A stretch of DNA of 8,664 nucleotides from Gemmatimonadaceae bacterium (GTDB lineage: Bacteria; Gemmatimonadota; Gemmatimonadetes; Gemmatimonadales; Gemmatimonadaceae), in the NCBI GenBank assembly GCA_025451425.1, contig JANWKK010000261.1, positions 1-8,664 on the forward strand, read 5' to 3'. The translations under genes were made by a program, and so were the position numbers. Of the stretch, positions 1-6,277 are shown piece after piece. The notes beneath the pieces are model-generated. The model saw nothing but the letters and a program-made list of their open reading frames with translations, had not been told where the DNA came from and did not search any database. Within the stretch, counting starts at the first letter, position 1; each line of letters opens with the position of its first letter.

Positions 1-557
1 CCGATCATCCGCCGTCCGCCCGGATTGATGTAGATCGGTGTGCCGTGCTCGTCCGCGAATCCGATGAAGTCGGGCGTATTCTCGATGAGCGTCATCAGCA
101 TCCGCCGCTCTTCGACGAGCGTCTCCAACCGCTCGGTCAGCTTACGCGAGGCAATCAGAGCCATGGCGAAATCACGCGTCAGGCGGCGAAGCTTGCGATG
201 CAGCGCGCTAACGACGTACCCGAGGACGATGAAGGTGATCGCCGTCAGGTAGGAGCGAGGATTCGACTTGAATATCGTCTGCTCCGGCGGCATGAAGTAC
301 CACCAGAGTAGCGCCGTGGAGAGCATCGTGGCGCCTATCCCGGCGCGGAAACCACCGAGCCACGCCGCGAGAAACACCGCCGGATAGTAGAGCGACCATC
401 GCACGCCAGGCAGCCAGTACAGCGACTGGATGAGGAAGGCGGCGATTGGCGGAAGCGTCGCCGCAAGCAGCGACCTCGGCCAAGACGCGCGATGGTTGGC
501 CGCTTCCTCGGCGACGGCAACCTCGACAGCTTCTTCCTTGGCCTGGATCGGATCCAT
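1..557 (-). CDS. Membrane sensor protein, DUF4118 + PAS, probable histidine kinase (3' end outside window)
   Basis: The minus-strand frame is open from ATG at 557 to the left edge, giving 185 complete codons. Residues 1-25 are an acidic, Ala-rich cytoplasmic start. Residues 28-120 carry hydrophobic segments with the DUF4118 (KdpD-like transmembrane) pattern: LYYPAVFLAAWLGGFRAG near 57-73, then a WWYFMPP turn at 85-91 and a last helix near 103-118. Residues 120-155 are charged and helical, a likely signalling linker. A PAS domain starts near 156 (LIENTPDFIGFADEHGTPIYINPGGRRMI), the form typical of PAS sensors that recognise a ligand or redox state. In the family this layout is normally followed by histidine kinase or cyclase domains, which lie outside the window, so 'kinase' is an inference. 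No clear ribosome binding site precedes the start. The next gene upstream (684-1472) is on the same strand 126 bp away, so co-transcription is possible. Confidence 0.85.
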   Translation of the reverse strand, partial: MDPIQAKEEAVEVAVAEEAANHRASWPRSLLAATLPPIAAFLIQSLYWLPGVRWSLYYPAVFLAAWLGGFRAGIGATMLSTALLWWYFMPPEQTIFKSNPRSYLTAITFIVLGYVVSALHRKLRRLTRDFAMALIASRKLTERLETLVEERRMLMTLIENTPDFIGFADEHGTPIYINPGGRRMI

Positions 558-641
558 GTGCCCACGCCCGGCGCGTCTGATGCTCGGAGAGTGCGCCGAT
601 CCGAAGCTCATCGACAATCAGACCTTTGGCCGAGCGACGCC

Positions 642-658
642 ACCTCTCGATGAGAGGT
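642..658. promoter_or_regulatory. 17-bp palindrome, possible operator or hairpin
   Basis: A perfect inverted repeat, ACCTCTC-GAT-GAGAGGT, lies in the 126-bp gap between the membrane-protein gene (stop at 684) and the sensor gene (start at 557), both on the minus strand. It is 26 nt beyond the stop of the first gene and 85 nt before the start of the second. It has no T-run after it on the minus strand, so it is a poor intrinsic terminator. An operator for the sensor gene or an mRNA end-stabilising hairpin fits equally well. Only the symmetry is seen; the function is inferred. Confidence 0.35.
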
Positions 659-683
659 TACGAATGGGCCAGGACTCTCATAA

Positions 684-1472
684 TTAGCCAGTTAAACGTG
701 CAAGGCTGACGCCGCCGTCATTCTGAGCGGGGCGAGGTACACGCGCTTCGATGGCGAGCCTCCGATATACCAGTATGTGACCGCACAGCGCGGCGAGTAC
801 CATCACGGTGGGCAGCCACACCCACGGCGCGTGTGTGATCCAAACGTTGGCCGGTTCGTTCATGAAAACGCGTAATGGAGTTGGGGCAGAGAGCAGCGCG
901 ACGCCGATGATGTTGATGAGCAGAGCGAGGCCGAGCGTGTTCCACGTGAAGACGATTCGGGGAGACAACGTCGGACGCACGACGAGCCACGCGCCGAGCA
1001 GGAGCGCCGTGATTCCGGAGACGACATCGAAGTTGCGGCCCGAGAAGCTCATCTGCACCGGCATCAAGCCCTCTCGATAGGCGCGGTGGAGCAACAGCTC
1101 GACCAACACGCGAAAGGCCTGGTAGCCGACGAGGGCAGCTAGGGGGAGACCGATCGCGATGCGCTTGCCGACGGGAGAGAGCGCGAGCCCGATGGCGATG
1201 GCAAAGGTGATGAGAAAAACGGGAAGCATCGTTGGCGGTGCCCCAAAGTGGAGCGCGCCGTGTGCCGCGGCAACGCCCATCAGGGCGATCCAGAGCGTCG
1301 TTAGGCCAGCGGCGGCGGCGGCGCGCAGACGTGCTGTACGACGATCGAGCCCGGTGCCGAGCGAGGAGTAGTAGACGGCGAGGACGGGAAATGCAGCGAC
1401 GAGGAGCGTGAGCGCGACGAAGGCAACGCGGAGCTCCGTCGATCCGGCAACGGCTGCGGCGTTTGCTTGCAT
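684..1472 (-). CDS. Polytopic membrane protein of unknown function
   Basis: The protein is 262 aa and very hydrophobic, with about seven predicted membrane helices near residues 16-36, 52-72, 80-100, 105-123, 149-166, 173-195 and 213-235. Between helices 4 and 5 is a conserved-looking polar loop, HRAYREGLMPVQMSFSGRNFDVVSG (129-153), which could be a functional site. I know similar 'PVQMSFSGRNFD' loops only from uncharacterised membrane proteins. The C-terminal 25 residues are polar (RVPRPAQNDGG) and cytoplasmic or extended. ATG at 1472 is chosen because it precedes the first helix; the Shine-Dalgarno is weak. It is divergent from the SRPBCC gene at 1554, sharing an 81-bp control region. No catalytic motif, transporter signature or signal peptide is visible. 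Confidence 0.8.
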   Translation of the reverse strand: MQANAAAVAGSTELRVAFVALTLLVAAFPVLAVYYSSLGTGLDRRTARLRAAAAAGLTTLWIALMGVAAAHGALHFGAPPTMLPVFLITFAIAIGLALSPVGKRIAIGLPLAALVGYQAFRVLVELLLHRAYREGLMPVQMSFSGRNFDVVSGITALLLGAWLVVRPTLSPRIVFTWNTLGLALLINIIGVALLSAPTPLRVFMNEPANVWITHAPWVWLPTVMVLAALCGHILVYRRLAIEARVPRPAQNDGGVSLARLTG

Positions 1473-1553
1473 GGTTGCAGCCCCGAGCAGAATTGAAAGA
1501 GAGTACTAACCTGCAACTTGTTTGGCCGGTCAAGTGACCGGAATGAGGGAACA
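1473..1553. promoter_or_regulatory. Divergent control region with 16-bp palindrome CCGGTCAAGTGACCGG
   Basis: This 81-bp gap between divergent genes must hold the control signals of both. A near-perfect palindrome, CCGGTCA-AG-TGACCGG, lies at 1526-1541, with 7-bp arms and a 2-bp centre. It ends 12 bp before the ATG of the SRPBCC gene. The size and symmetry suit a dimeric repressor operator (TetR-like or similar), but no regulator gene is adjacent. The sequence gagggaaca (1545-1553) supplies the ribosome binding site for ATG 1554. I could not assign -35 and -10 boxes with confidence. Confidence 0.45.
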
Positions 1554-1579
1554 ATGAGCACGACGAGTACCGGCCAAAC
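1520..1579 (+). promoter_or_regulatory. 11-bp inverted repeat enclosing the RBS and start of the SRPBCC gene
   Basis: GTTTGGCCGGT (1520-1530) is the exact reverse complement of ACCGGCCAAAC (1569-1579), which lies within codons 6-9 of the SRPBCC gene. The 38-nt loop contains the ribosome binding site and ATG. The left arm also shares CCGGT with the palindrome at 1526-1541, so in RNA the two foldings exclude each other. This could be a translational switch, or simply operator DNA; only the pairing is seen. Confidence 0.35.
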
Positions 1580-2027
1580 GCTTCGCGTGGAGGCACGCGC
1601 GAACATTGGCGCAGCAGCGCCGGATGTATATCGCATGATCGCGGACTATCGCACCGGTCACACGCGCATCATTCCGCGTCGCTACTTCCGGAACCTCGAA
1701 GTGGAGAAAGGCGGCTACGGCGCCGGAACGCTGATTCGCTATGACCTGCTTGCGTTCGGCACGACATACCACGCGCGAGCACGCGTCACCGAGCCGCAAC
1801 CGGGGCGTGTCCTCGTCGAAACGGATCTGGAGAAAGGCGCGGTAACGACCTTTACCGTCGAACCGTTAGGCGGTACGCAGTCGCGCGTGACGATCGCGAC
1901 CGAGATGCCGACGCGCTTTGGCGTCGCTGGCTGGCTCGAGCGGGCGATGACTCGACGGTTTCTGCGCCGGGTATACGCCGCTGAGCTGGCGCAGCTCGAC
2001 TCGGAGGTGCAGTCGGACGCTCGATGA
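1554..2027 (+). CDS. SRPBCC-superfamily protein (polyketide cyclase/dehydrase-like)
   Basis: The protein is 157 aa. The ATG at 1554 is preceded by gaggga at good spacing; a longer reading from TTG 1518 (12 more residues) has no ribosome binding site and crosses the palindrome, so it is rejected. The sequence follows the Bet v1/SRPBCC helix-grip pattern: an N-terminal strand LRVEARANIGAAAPDVYRMIADY (9-31), then strands near 46-53, 58-65 and 70-77, GRVLVETDLEKGAVTTFTVEPLGGTQSRVTIATEMP (83-118), and a long C-terminal helix (122-150) with MTRRFLRRVYAAELAQLD. Length matches single-domain family members (about 140-160 aa). The family binds hydrophobic ligands in a cavity, and many members are of unknown substrate; none can be named here. 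No signal peptide, so cytoplasmic. Its last 176 bp overlap the convergent gene at 1852-3069. A CGTTAGGC motif lies at 1864-1871. Confidence 0.85.
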   Translation: MSTTSTGQTLRVEARANIGAAAPDVYRMIADYRTGHTRIIPRRYFRNLEVEKGGYGAGTLIRYDLLAFGTTYHARARVTEPQPGRVLVETDLEKGAVTTFTVEPLGGTQSRVTIATEMPTRFGVAGWLERAMTRRFLRRVYAAELAQLDSEVQSDAR

Positions 2028-3069
2028 TGTCGAGGCTGTTGCTTTCGAAGGGCTCGAGGTAAAACTCGCCGCTGCCGTTCACGACGATGCCGTAAGGTCC
2101 CCAGTCGCCGAACACGCGGCCCCCGGCGATCCGACGTACGGAAAGGACGATGCCGGCTCCGTCGGCCATGTCGTAGTTGCGCACGGCCCGCACGTTGTTC
2201 AGTGTGCCGATCAAGATCTCGATGTGCGGCGGGCCGGCGAGCGTATTCGAATAATCGAAATGCACGAGGACGCCGGGGTGCAGCGGATCGAGCGACATCG
2301 GAGAAGGCGAAAACTTGTCGCTGGCAAAAACGGGGGCGCCGACATGCGCGAAATCGAGATTCGTCGCGCCGTACATCGGATAGTCGGCGGTGTCGGGTCG
2401 AGCCCGCTCGTTAGGTTTCGTTGGCGATCGATCGAGGCCGCTGGTAGGGAAGAGTGTCAACGTTCCCGCTGCTCGCGCTCCCACGTGGCCGCCACGACCG
2501 GCGATCAGAATCAGCCGATACTTGCCTGGCGTGAGCATCTCGGGCGCTGAGTGGTGACGCTGTATTCGTTGCGGAGAGCAGGGCACTTCTCTCCCGATGA
2601 CCAGCACCGATCGGAGTGGCAGTGCGGGTCGACCGGTGAGAAACAGGGAGGCGCGACCGATCAAACCCGTCTGGCCGTACCGAAAGACCAGCTGCAAGCC
2701 TAACGGCTTGGTGACGTCGTCGTACCGGACCCTGAACGACGACGGCCCGAACATCGACCAATTCCCCGAGTGTGTGAACTTTGGTGCTCCGGTATCGATG
2801 GCGGCTCCCCACGACATCAACGACGCGATGGCATTCGGGCGGAGCACCAAGAGCGTCGGTATGTACAACGCCGCAAGTCCGTCGATCGGACTGTCGTAGG
2901 CGAGCGTGTAGCACAGCAGGCGACTCGACCGAATGTCGAGATCGTGACGTCCAAGCTCGTCCATTGGCAGGATGAGTAAGATCGCGACCAATCCCATCAA
3001 CGTGGCCAAGAACGCCGTCAATGGCGGGATCGCGAACAGCGGCGAGCGAGGGACGCGTGGCGGCCGCAT
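1852..3069 (-). CDS. Membrane-anchored protein of unknown function, 3' end overlapping a convergent gene
   Basis: The protein is 405 aa. Residues 13-36 form a strong membrane anchor or uncleaved signal (PPLTAFLATLMGLVAILLILP). A second hydrophobic stretch covers 63-90. Residues 100-345 look like an extracytoplasmic beta-rich domain rich in Gly, Asp and aromatic residues, with motifs such as SMFGPSSFRVRYDDV (105-119), TPGKYRLILIAGRGG (180-194), HFDYSNTLAGPPHIEILIG (270-288) and GDWGPYGIVVNGSGEFYLEPF (321-341). I recognise no family. From about residue 348 to the end the reading frame runs antisense through the SRPBCC gene. That tail (Arg/Ser/Ala/Pro-rich, low complexity) looks like an antisense shadow, suggesting that the ancestral stop near 2027-2045 was lost. 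The ATG at 3069 is uncertain: a purine-rich GAGAGGGA lies about 23 nt upstream, farther than normal. Confidence 0.6.
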   Translation of the reverse strand: MRPPRVPRSPLFAIPPLTAFLATLMGLVAILLILPMDELGRHDLDIRSSRLLCYTLAYDSPIDGLAALYIPTLLVLRPNAIASLMSWGAAIDTGAPKFTHSGNWSMFGPSSFRVRYDDVTKPLGLQLVFRYGQTGLIGRASLFLTGRPALPLRSVLVIGREVPCSPQRIQRHHSAPEMLTPGKYRLILIAGRGGHVGARAAGTLTLFPTSGLDRSPTKPNERARPDTADYPMYGATNLDFAHVGAPVFASDKFSPSPMSLDPLHPGVLVHFDYSNTLAGPPHIEILIGTLNNVRAVRNYDMADGAGIVLSVRRIAGGRVFGDWGPYGIVVNGSGEFYLEPFESNSLDIIERPTAPPSRAAPAQRRIPGAETVESSPARASQRRQSASASRSRSSRATAYRLTVRR

Positions 3070-3203
3070 GGAGAAACCATACGCAACCGGCAGTCCCTCT
3101 CGCCATCACGATGAGGTGAGCGCTCGATTAAGAGTTGATATCGAGCTTCAGAACCTGTCTGGTGTTTCGGCGCGAGTTCGGTGCGGGTCGCGCTGGTCGC
3201 GCG

Positions 3204-3632
3204 CTACGTACGACCGCTATCCGTGACGGCGGCGGGCGGCGAGACGGCTGGCTGCCCGGCGCGCTCCAGCCGGAACCGGACGAAGACAGCCGGCGCGAGC
3301 GAAGCATCTTCCCGCTCGACAATGTTCACGAAGTCCGTCGGCACGAAGGTACCTCGCTCGTCCTCAAGCTCGAGCGGTAACTCGGCGACTCGGGACACGA
3401 CATCGGATGGCACTCGGCGGAGCGAGGGCTCCTTGTCCGCAATGGCGAGGAACCCGACCGCCCACAGCGATCGCGAGCCGGCCCGAATCACATCGCGGAG
3501 CGCAGCATATCCCGGCTCAGGCGCGAGCTCGCCTATACCGAGCGAGCCAATAGTCGTTAGGCCCGCCCGGCCAACCGGCGTTCCAAGGTGCAGCACGAGA
3601 TAGCCGCGAGGACGAAGCGGGAACTTGGCCAC
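3204..3632 (-). CDS. Small hypothetical protein, start codon supplied by a repeat element
   Basis: The protein is 142 aa, starting at GTG 3632. Codon use matches the neighbouring genes (mostly G or C in third position), which favours this frame over the antisense ones. Visible segments: LRPRGYLVLHLGTPVGRAGLTTIGSLGIGELAPEPGYAALRDVI (6-49), SLWAVGFLAIADKEPSLRRVPSDVVSRVAELPLELEDERGTFVPTDFVNIVERED (55-109), and a Pro/Ala-rich C-terminus. No signal peptide or membrane segment, and no family recognised. The GTG GCC that opens the frame is exactly the outer 6 bp of the inverted-repeat element at 3627-3752, and no Shine-Dalgarno precedes it. The gene may therefore be 5'-truncated, or start at GTG 3596 (codon 13). 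It lies 154 bp downstream of the esterase stop on the same strand. Confidence 0.5.
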   Translation of the reverse strand: MAKFPLRPRGYLVLHLGTPVGRAGLTTIGSLGIGELAPEPGYAALRDVIRAGSRSLWAVGFLAIADKEPSLRRVPSDVVSRVAELPLELEDERGTFVPTDFVNIVEREDASLAPAVFVRFRLERAGQPAVSPPAAVTDSGRT

Positions 3633-3752
3633 AATGAAAAAAGGTGGTACGGATTAGACGGAGTCAACGGATCAAACGGATCGCGCCGTGAACGTTACAA
3701 CTCCTCTCGCCACGCCTCCGTGAAATCCGTACCACCCTTTTTCATAGTGGCC
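3627..3752. repeat. 126-bp element with 37-bp imperfect terminal inverted repeats (MITE-like or palindromic repeat)
   Basis: The arms are 3627-3663 and 3716-3752; the right arm read in reverse complement matches the left at 33 of 37 positions. The shared core is GGTGGTACGGATT, flanked by ATGAAAAA and by ACGGAG. The outer ends are GGCCAC and GTGGCC. The centre holds four 9-bp tandem units beginning at 3650, 3659, 3668 and 3677 (CGGATTAGA, CGGAGTCAA, CGGATCAAA, CGGATCGCG). No ORF of note and no transposase is inside, and no target-site duplication is visible. As RNA it would form a long stem-loop between the esterase stop (3787) and the 142-aa gene. It could be a non-autonomous mobile repeat, a dispersed palindromic unit or an RNA element; I favour a dispersed repeat. 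Confidence 0.7.
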
Positions 3753-3786
3753 TGATCGGGGCGTCACGCAGTTCTTAACTCCTTAA

Positions 3787-4938
3787 TCACTGAAAGAGCA
3801 GCGGCACAAACGTATTCAGATACGCCCGCCAGTTCGGCCACGTGTGCCCGCCCTCGCTCGGCGTGAAGCTGTACTTGATGTGGTGCGCGTCGAAAAGCGC
3901 GAGCGTCGCCTTCGTGAATGGCATGATGAAGTCCTGACTCCCCGTCGACAGCCAGAGCACCTTGATCTTCTCGTTGATCTTCGGATCGGCGAAGACCGCC
4001 GCGTTCTGGCGCGCAAAGAGCGCGGCGGCACTGTCGCCGGCGGCCGGACCAAGATTGAATGCGCCGAGAATCCCTGAGCTGAACACGCCGAGGTATGCGA
4101 ACTTGTCGAGATTCGGCAAGCCGATTCGTAACGTGTGATCGCCACCCATCGACAGCCCCGCGATCGCGCGATTCGTACGCCCCGGCAGCACGCGGTAATG
4201 CTGCTCGACGTACGGCATGATGTCTTTGAGGAAGTCGCCGATGAAGGGATCGGGCGTCCCCGGCGGACCGAAGATGCCTCCCGGCCGCGGCGTATGGCCT
4301 GCGGGCATGACAACGATCATCGGCTTGGCTTTCCCGGCCGCGATCAGATTATCAAGTATGAAATTCGCGCGGCCAACGGCGAGCCACGCCTCGTCGTTGT
4401 CGCCCGCGCCGTGCAGTAGATAGAAGACGGGGTAACGTGTGGTGTTCTTCTCGTAGCCGGGCGGTGTGTAGACGTGCATCCGGCGCGACACGCCGAGCGA
4501 CGTCGACTGATACCACACTTCGGCGTCCTCGCCGTGCGGCACGTCGCGATCGGCGAAGAACTCGACGGCAGGTCCCGGGACGTGGAGCAGGCTCCGGACC
4601 GTTGTCATGTTGACGCGTGGATGGTTGTTCCGCGGATCGGCGACGGTGACGCTGTCGACCTCGAACCAGTAGATGTAGAGATCGGGCGCAAGTGTGGTCG
4701 TGTACGTCCAGACGCCTTGCTCGTTCTTCTGCATCGGCTTGTTCTCGAACGCCGCGGGCCCTTCGCTTCGGATCGTCACGGCGCTCGCTTTGGGCGCGTA
4801 GAGCTGGAACGTGACGCTTCCATTCGCGGCGACAACGGGCGAGTGCAGCGTGTCGTTAGGCGTGCGTGGTCCTGGCTGCGCGTGTAGCGCCGACGAAACG
4901 AGAAGCAGGGCGCAGCACAGCCCGCGCGCGTTCGTCAT
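3787..4938 (-). CDS. Exported CE1-type esterase (esterase D/feruloyl esterase-like) with N-terminal Ig-like domain
   Basis: The protein is 383 aa. The ATG at 4938 overlaps the stop of the upstream oxidoreductase (ATGA, 4935-4938), which implies translational coupling; a start 13 codons earlier would bury the signal peptide. Residues 1-20 are a Sec signal peptide (LCCALLLVSSALHA, cleavage near LHA/QPG). Residues 36-122 form an early-set Ig-like domain (VTFQLYAPKASAVTIRSEG ... GVWTYTTTLAPDLYIYWFEVD ... DPRNNHP) as in XynZ-type and Fae-type feruloyl esterases. Residues 140-383 are an alpha/beta hydrolase of the esterase D family: RRMHVYTPPGYE (152-163), oxyanion segment YLLHGAGDNDEAW (173-185), nucleophile Ser263 in GLSMGG, probable acid Asp336 in TGSQDF, and His365 in EGGHTWPNW. 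It likely removes acyl or feruloyl groups from sugars or polysaccharides in the periplasm; the exact substrate cannot be told. It is the last gene of the three-gene module. Confidence 0.9.
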   Translation of the reverse strand: MTNARGLCCALLLVSSALHAQPGPRTPNDTLHSPVVAANGSVTFQLYAPKASAVTIRSEGPAAFENKPMQKNEQGVWTYTTTLAPDLYIYWFEVDSVTVADPRNNHPRVNMTTVRSLLHVPGPAVEFFADRDVPHGEDAEVWYQSTSLGVSRRMHVYTPPGYEKNTTRYPVFYLLHGAGDNDEAWLAVGRANFILDNLIAAGKAKPMIVVMPAGHTPRPGGIFGPPGTPDPFIGDFLKDIMPYVEQHYRVLPGRTNRAIAGLSMGGDHTLRIGLPNLDKFAYLGVFSSGILGAFNLGPAAGDSAAALFARQNAAVFADPKINEKIKVLWLSTGSQDFIMPFTKATLALFDAHHIKYSFTPSEGGHTWPNWRAYLNTFVPLLFQ

Positions 4939-6251
4939 ACCGTCGGCGCCCAGCCCGGCTCGTACGTTCGGTCCCACTTCGCCGCCGCATCCGCATCGCC
5001 GACGATGTGACCCGTCTTCGCATCGATGCGCAACTTGCGCTCGGTTTGGTGCGCGATGGTTCCGACGTGGCAGAGCAATCCCGTCTTCGCGCCATCGGTG
5101 ATCGGCGCGTTGAGCTTCACGCCTGTGCGCACGGAGTCGAGGAAGTTCTGCATATGCAAATACGTCAGCGGATCGTCGCCAAGGGTGTCGACACCATCCG
5201 TCGACTGGCCGATGGTCGCGCGCCTAACGATTTTGTTCTTCAGGTCACGGACCTCGTACCCGTCGCGATCGATGATCACGCTGCCGCCAGTGCCGAGAAC
5301 GGTCGTGCCACGGTCGCGATCGTACAGGCGAATTCCGTTGCAGCTCTGGCCGTACCATGCGATGACTTTTCCACCGTTGTCACCGAACTCGTACGTCACT
5401 TCCTGCGTGTCGGGGAACTCCCAATCGTCCTGGAAGTGAAAGCGCCTGCCGACGGACGACACACTTGTCGGATAGTCGACGCCGAGGAACCAGCGCGCGA
5501 CGTCCAGCTCGTGCGTGCCGTTGTTGCAGATCTCGCCCGTGCCCCAATGGGTGAACCAGTGCCAATTGTAGTGGACGACGTTGTCGCGATACGGCGTTCG
5601 CGGCGCGGGTCCCTGCCAGAGCTCGTAATCGAGGTTCGACGGCACGGGCGCGACCCTCCCCTTGCCGATCGAGCCGCGCGTGTTCGCGTACCAGGCGCGC
5701 GCGAGATACGGCGTCCCGATCTCGCCTCTCTTTATGCGTTCGAGCGCTTCGAAGAAGTGCGGTCCGGAGCGGGCCTGCGTGCCTAACTGGATTTTCTTGT
5801 CGTACTACTTCGCCGCTTCCATCAACAGCTCGTCTTCGCGCGGATTGTGTCCGCTCGGCTTTTCGACGTAGACATGCTTGCCGGCGTGCAGCGCAAGCAG
5901 CGCCATCGGCGCATGCCAGTGATCCGGCGTCGCGATGCTGATCGCGTCGACGCTCTTATCGTCGAGAATGCGCCGGAAGTCGCGCTCTGTCTTCGGCGCG
6001 CGCGCCTGCGACTTCGCGGCGGTCATTCCTTTCTGAATGACGTTGGCGTCGACGTCGCAGATGTAGGCAACCTCGGAGTTGCGCAGCTTGGAGTAGTTCT
6101 GTGCGTGGACGATGCCGCGCCCATTGACGCCAATGACGGCGACGCGAACGGTCTCGTTAGGTGACCAGCCCATGCGATGCGAGCCCGCGAGAATGCCCAA
6201 TCCGGCCACGGTGGTTTGCTTGACGAAGTCGCGTCGGTCGATGTCCATCAT
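4935..6251 (-). pseudogene. Tat-exported Gfo/Idh/MocA oxidoreductase interrupted by an in-frame TAG
   Basis: The intact reading would be 438 codons, normal for the secreted branch of the family. Codon 149 is TAG (5805-5807); there is no frameshift, and the 289 codons after it stay open to the TGA at 4935-4937. Residues 5-23 are a twin-arginine signal (DRRDFVKQTTVAGLGILAG). The NAD(P)-binding Rossmann fold follows: VRVAVIGVNGRG (35-46), ICDVD (64-68), ISIATPDHWHAPMALLALHAGKHVYVEKP (104-132, with the family EKP motif). After the stop, YDKKIQLGTQARSG continues the family sequence directly, then NLDYELWQGPAPRTPY and the substrate-side motif NGTHELDVARWFLG. The family oxidises or reduces sugar hydroxyls, here probably outside the cytoplasm. 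ATG 6251 has AGAGGG upstream; ATG 6281 instead overlaps the DUF1080 stop as ATGA and is the alternative. The downstream piece could restart at GTG 5645. Truncation, readthrough and sequencing error cannot be told apart here. Confidence 0.88.
5805..5807 (-). other. Premature amber stop (TAG) inside the Gfo/Idh/MocA gene
   Basis: The minus-strand codons read GAA GCG GCG AAG TAG TAC GAC AAG AAA. Family members usually have Lys, Arg or another sense residue in this helix (EAAxxYxK), and AAG or CAG becomes TAG by one substitution. Reading frame, composition and family motifs are unbroken on both sides. Confidence 0.85.
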
Positions 6252-6277
6252 ACACCCTCTGCGGTTAACAACACGAG

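Noticed and set aside
718..1596. 292-codon minus-strand frame overlapping the membrane protein in another frame
   Set aside because: Composition is dominated by Arg, Ser, Pro and His; the alternative frame gives clean transmembrane helices.
2411..3109. 232-codon minus-strand frame within the 405-aa gene
   Set aside because: Arg/His/Ser-rich shadow; the chosen frame has a membrane anchor and strand-like hydrophobic patterns.
3181..3603. Plus-strand frame of 140 codons opposite the 142-aa gene
   Set aside because: Ser/Arg/Pro-rich with no hydrophobic pattern; the minus frame has gene-like codon use.
3650..3685. CRISPR-like array from the 9-bp repeats
   Set aside because: The units are contiguous 9-bp repeats with variable ends, with no spacer-sized gaps and no cas genes.
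4866..5786. Long plus-strand open frame (306 codons) antisense to the oxidoreductase
   Set aside because: It has no family signature, is Arg/Ala/Val-rich as expected of high-GC antisense frames, and the opposite strand carries clear Gfo/Idh motifs.
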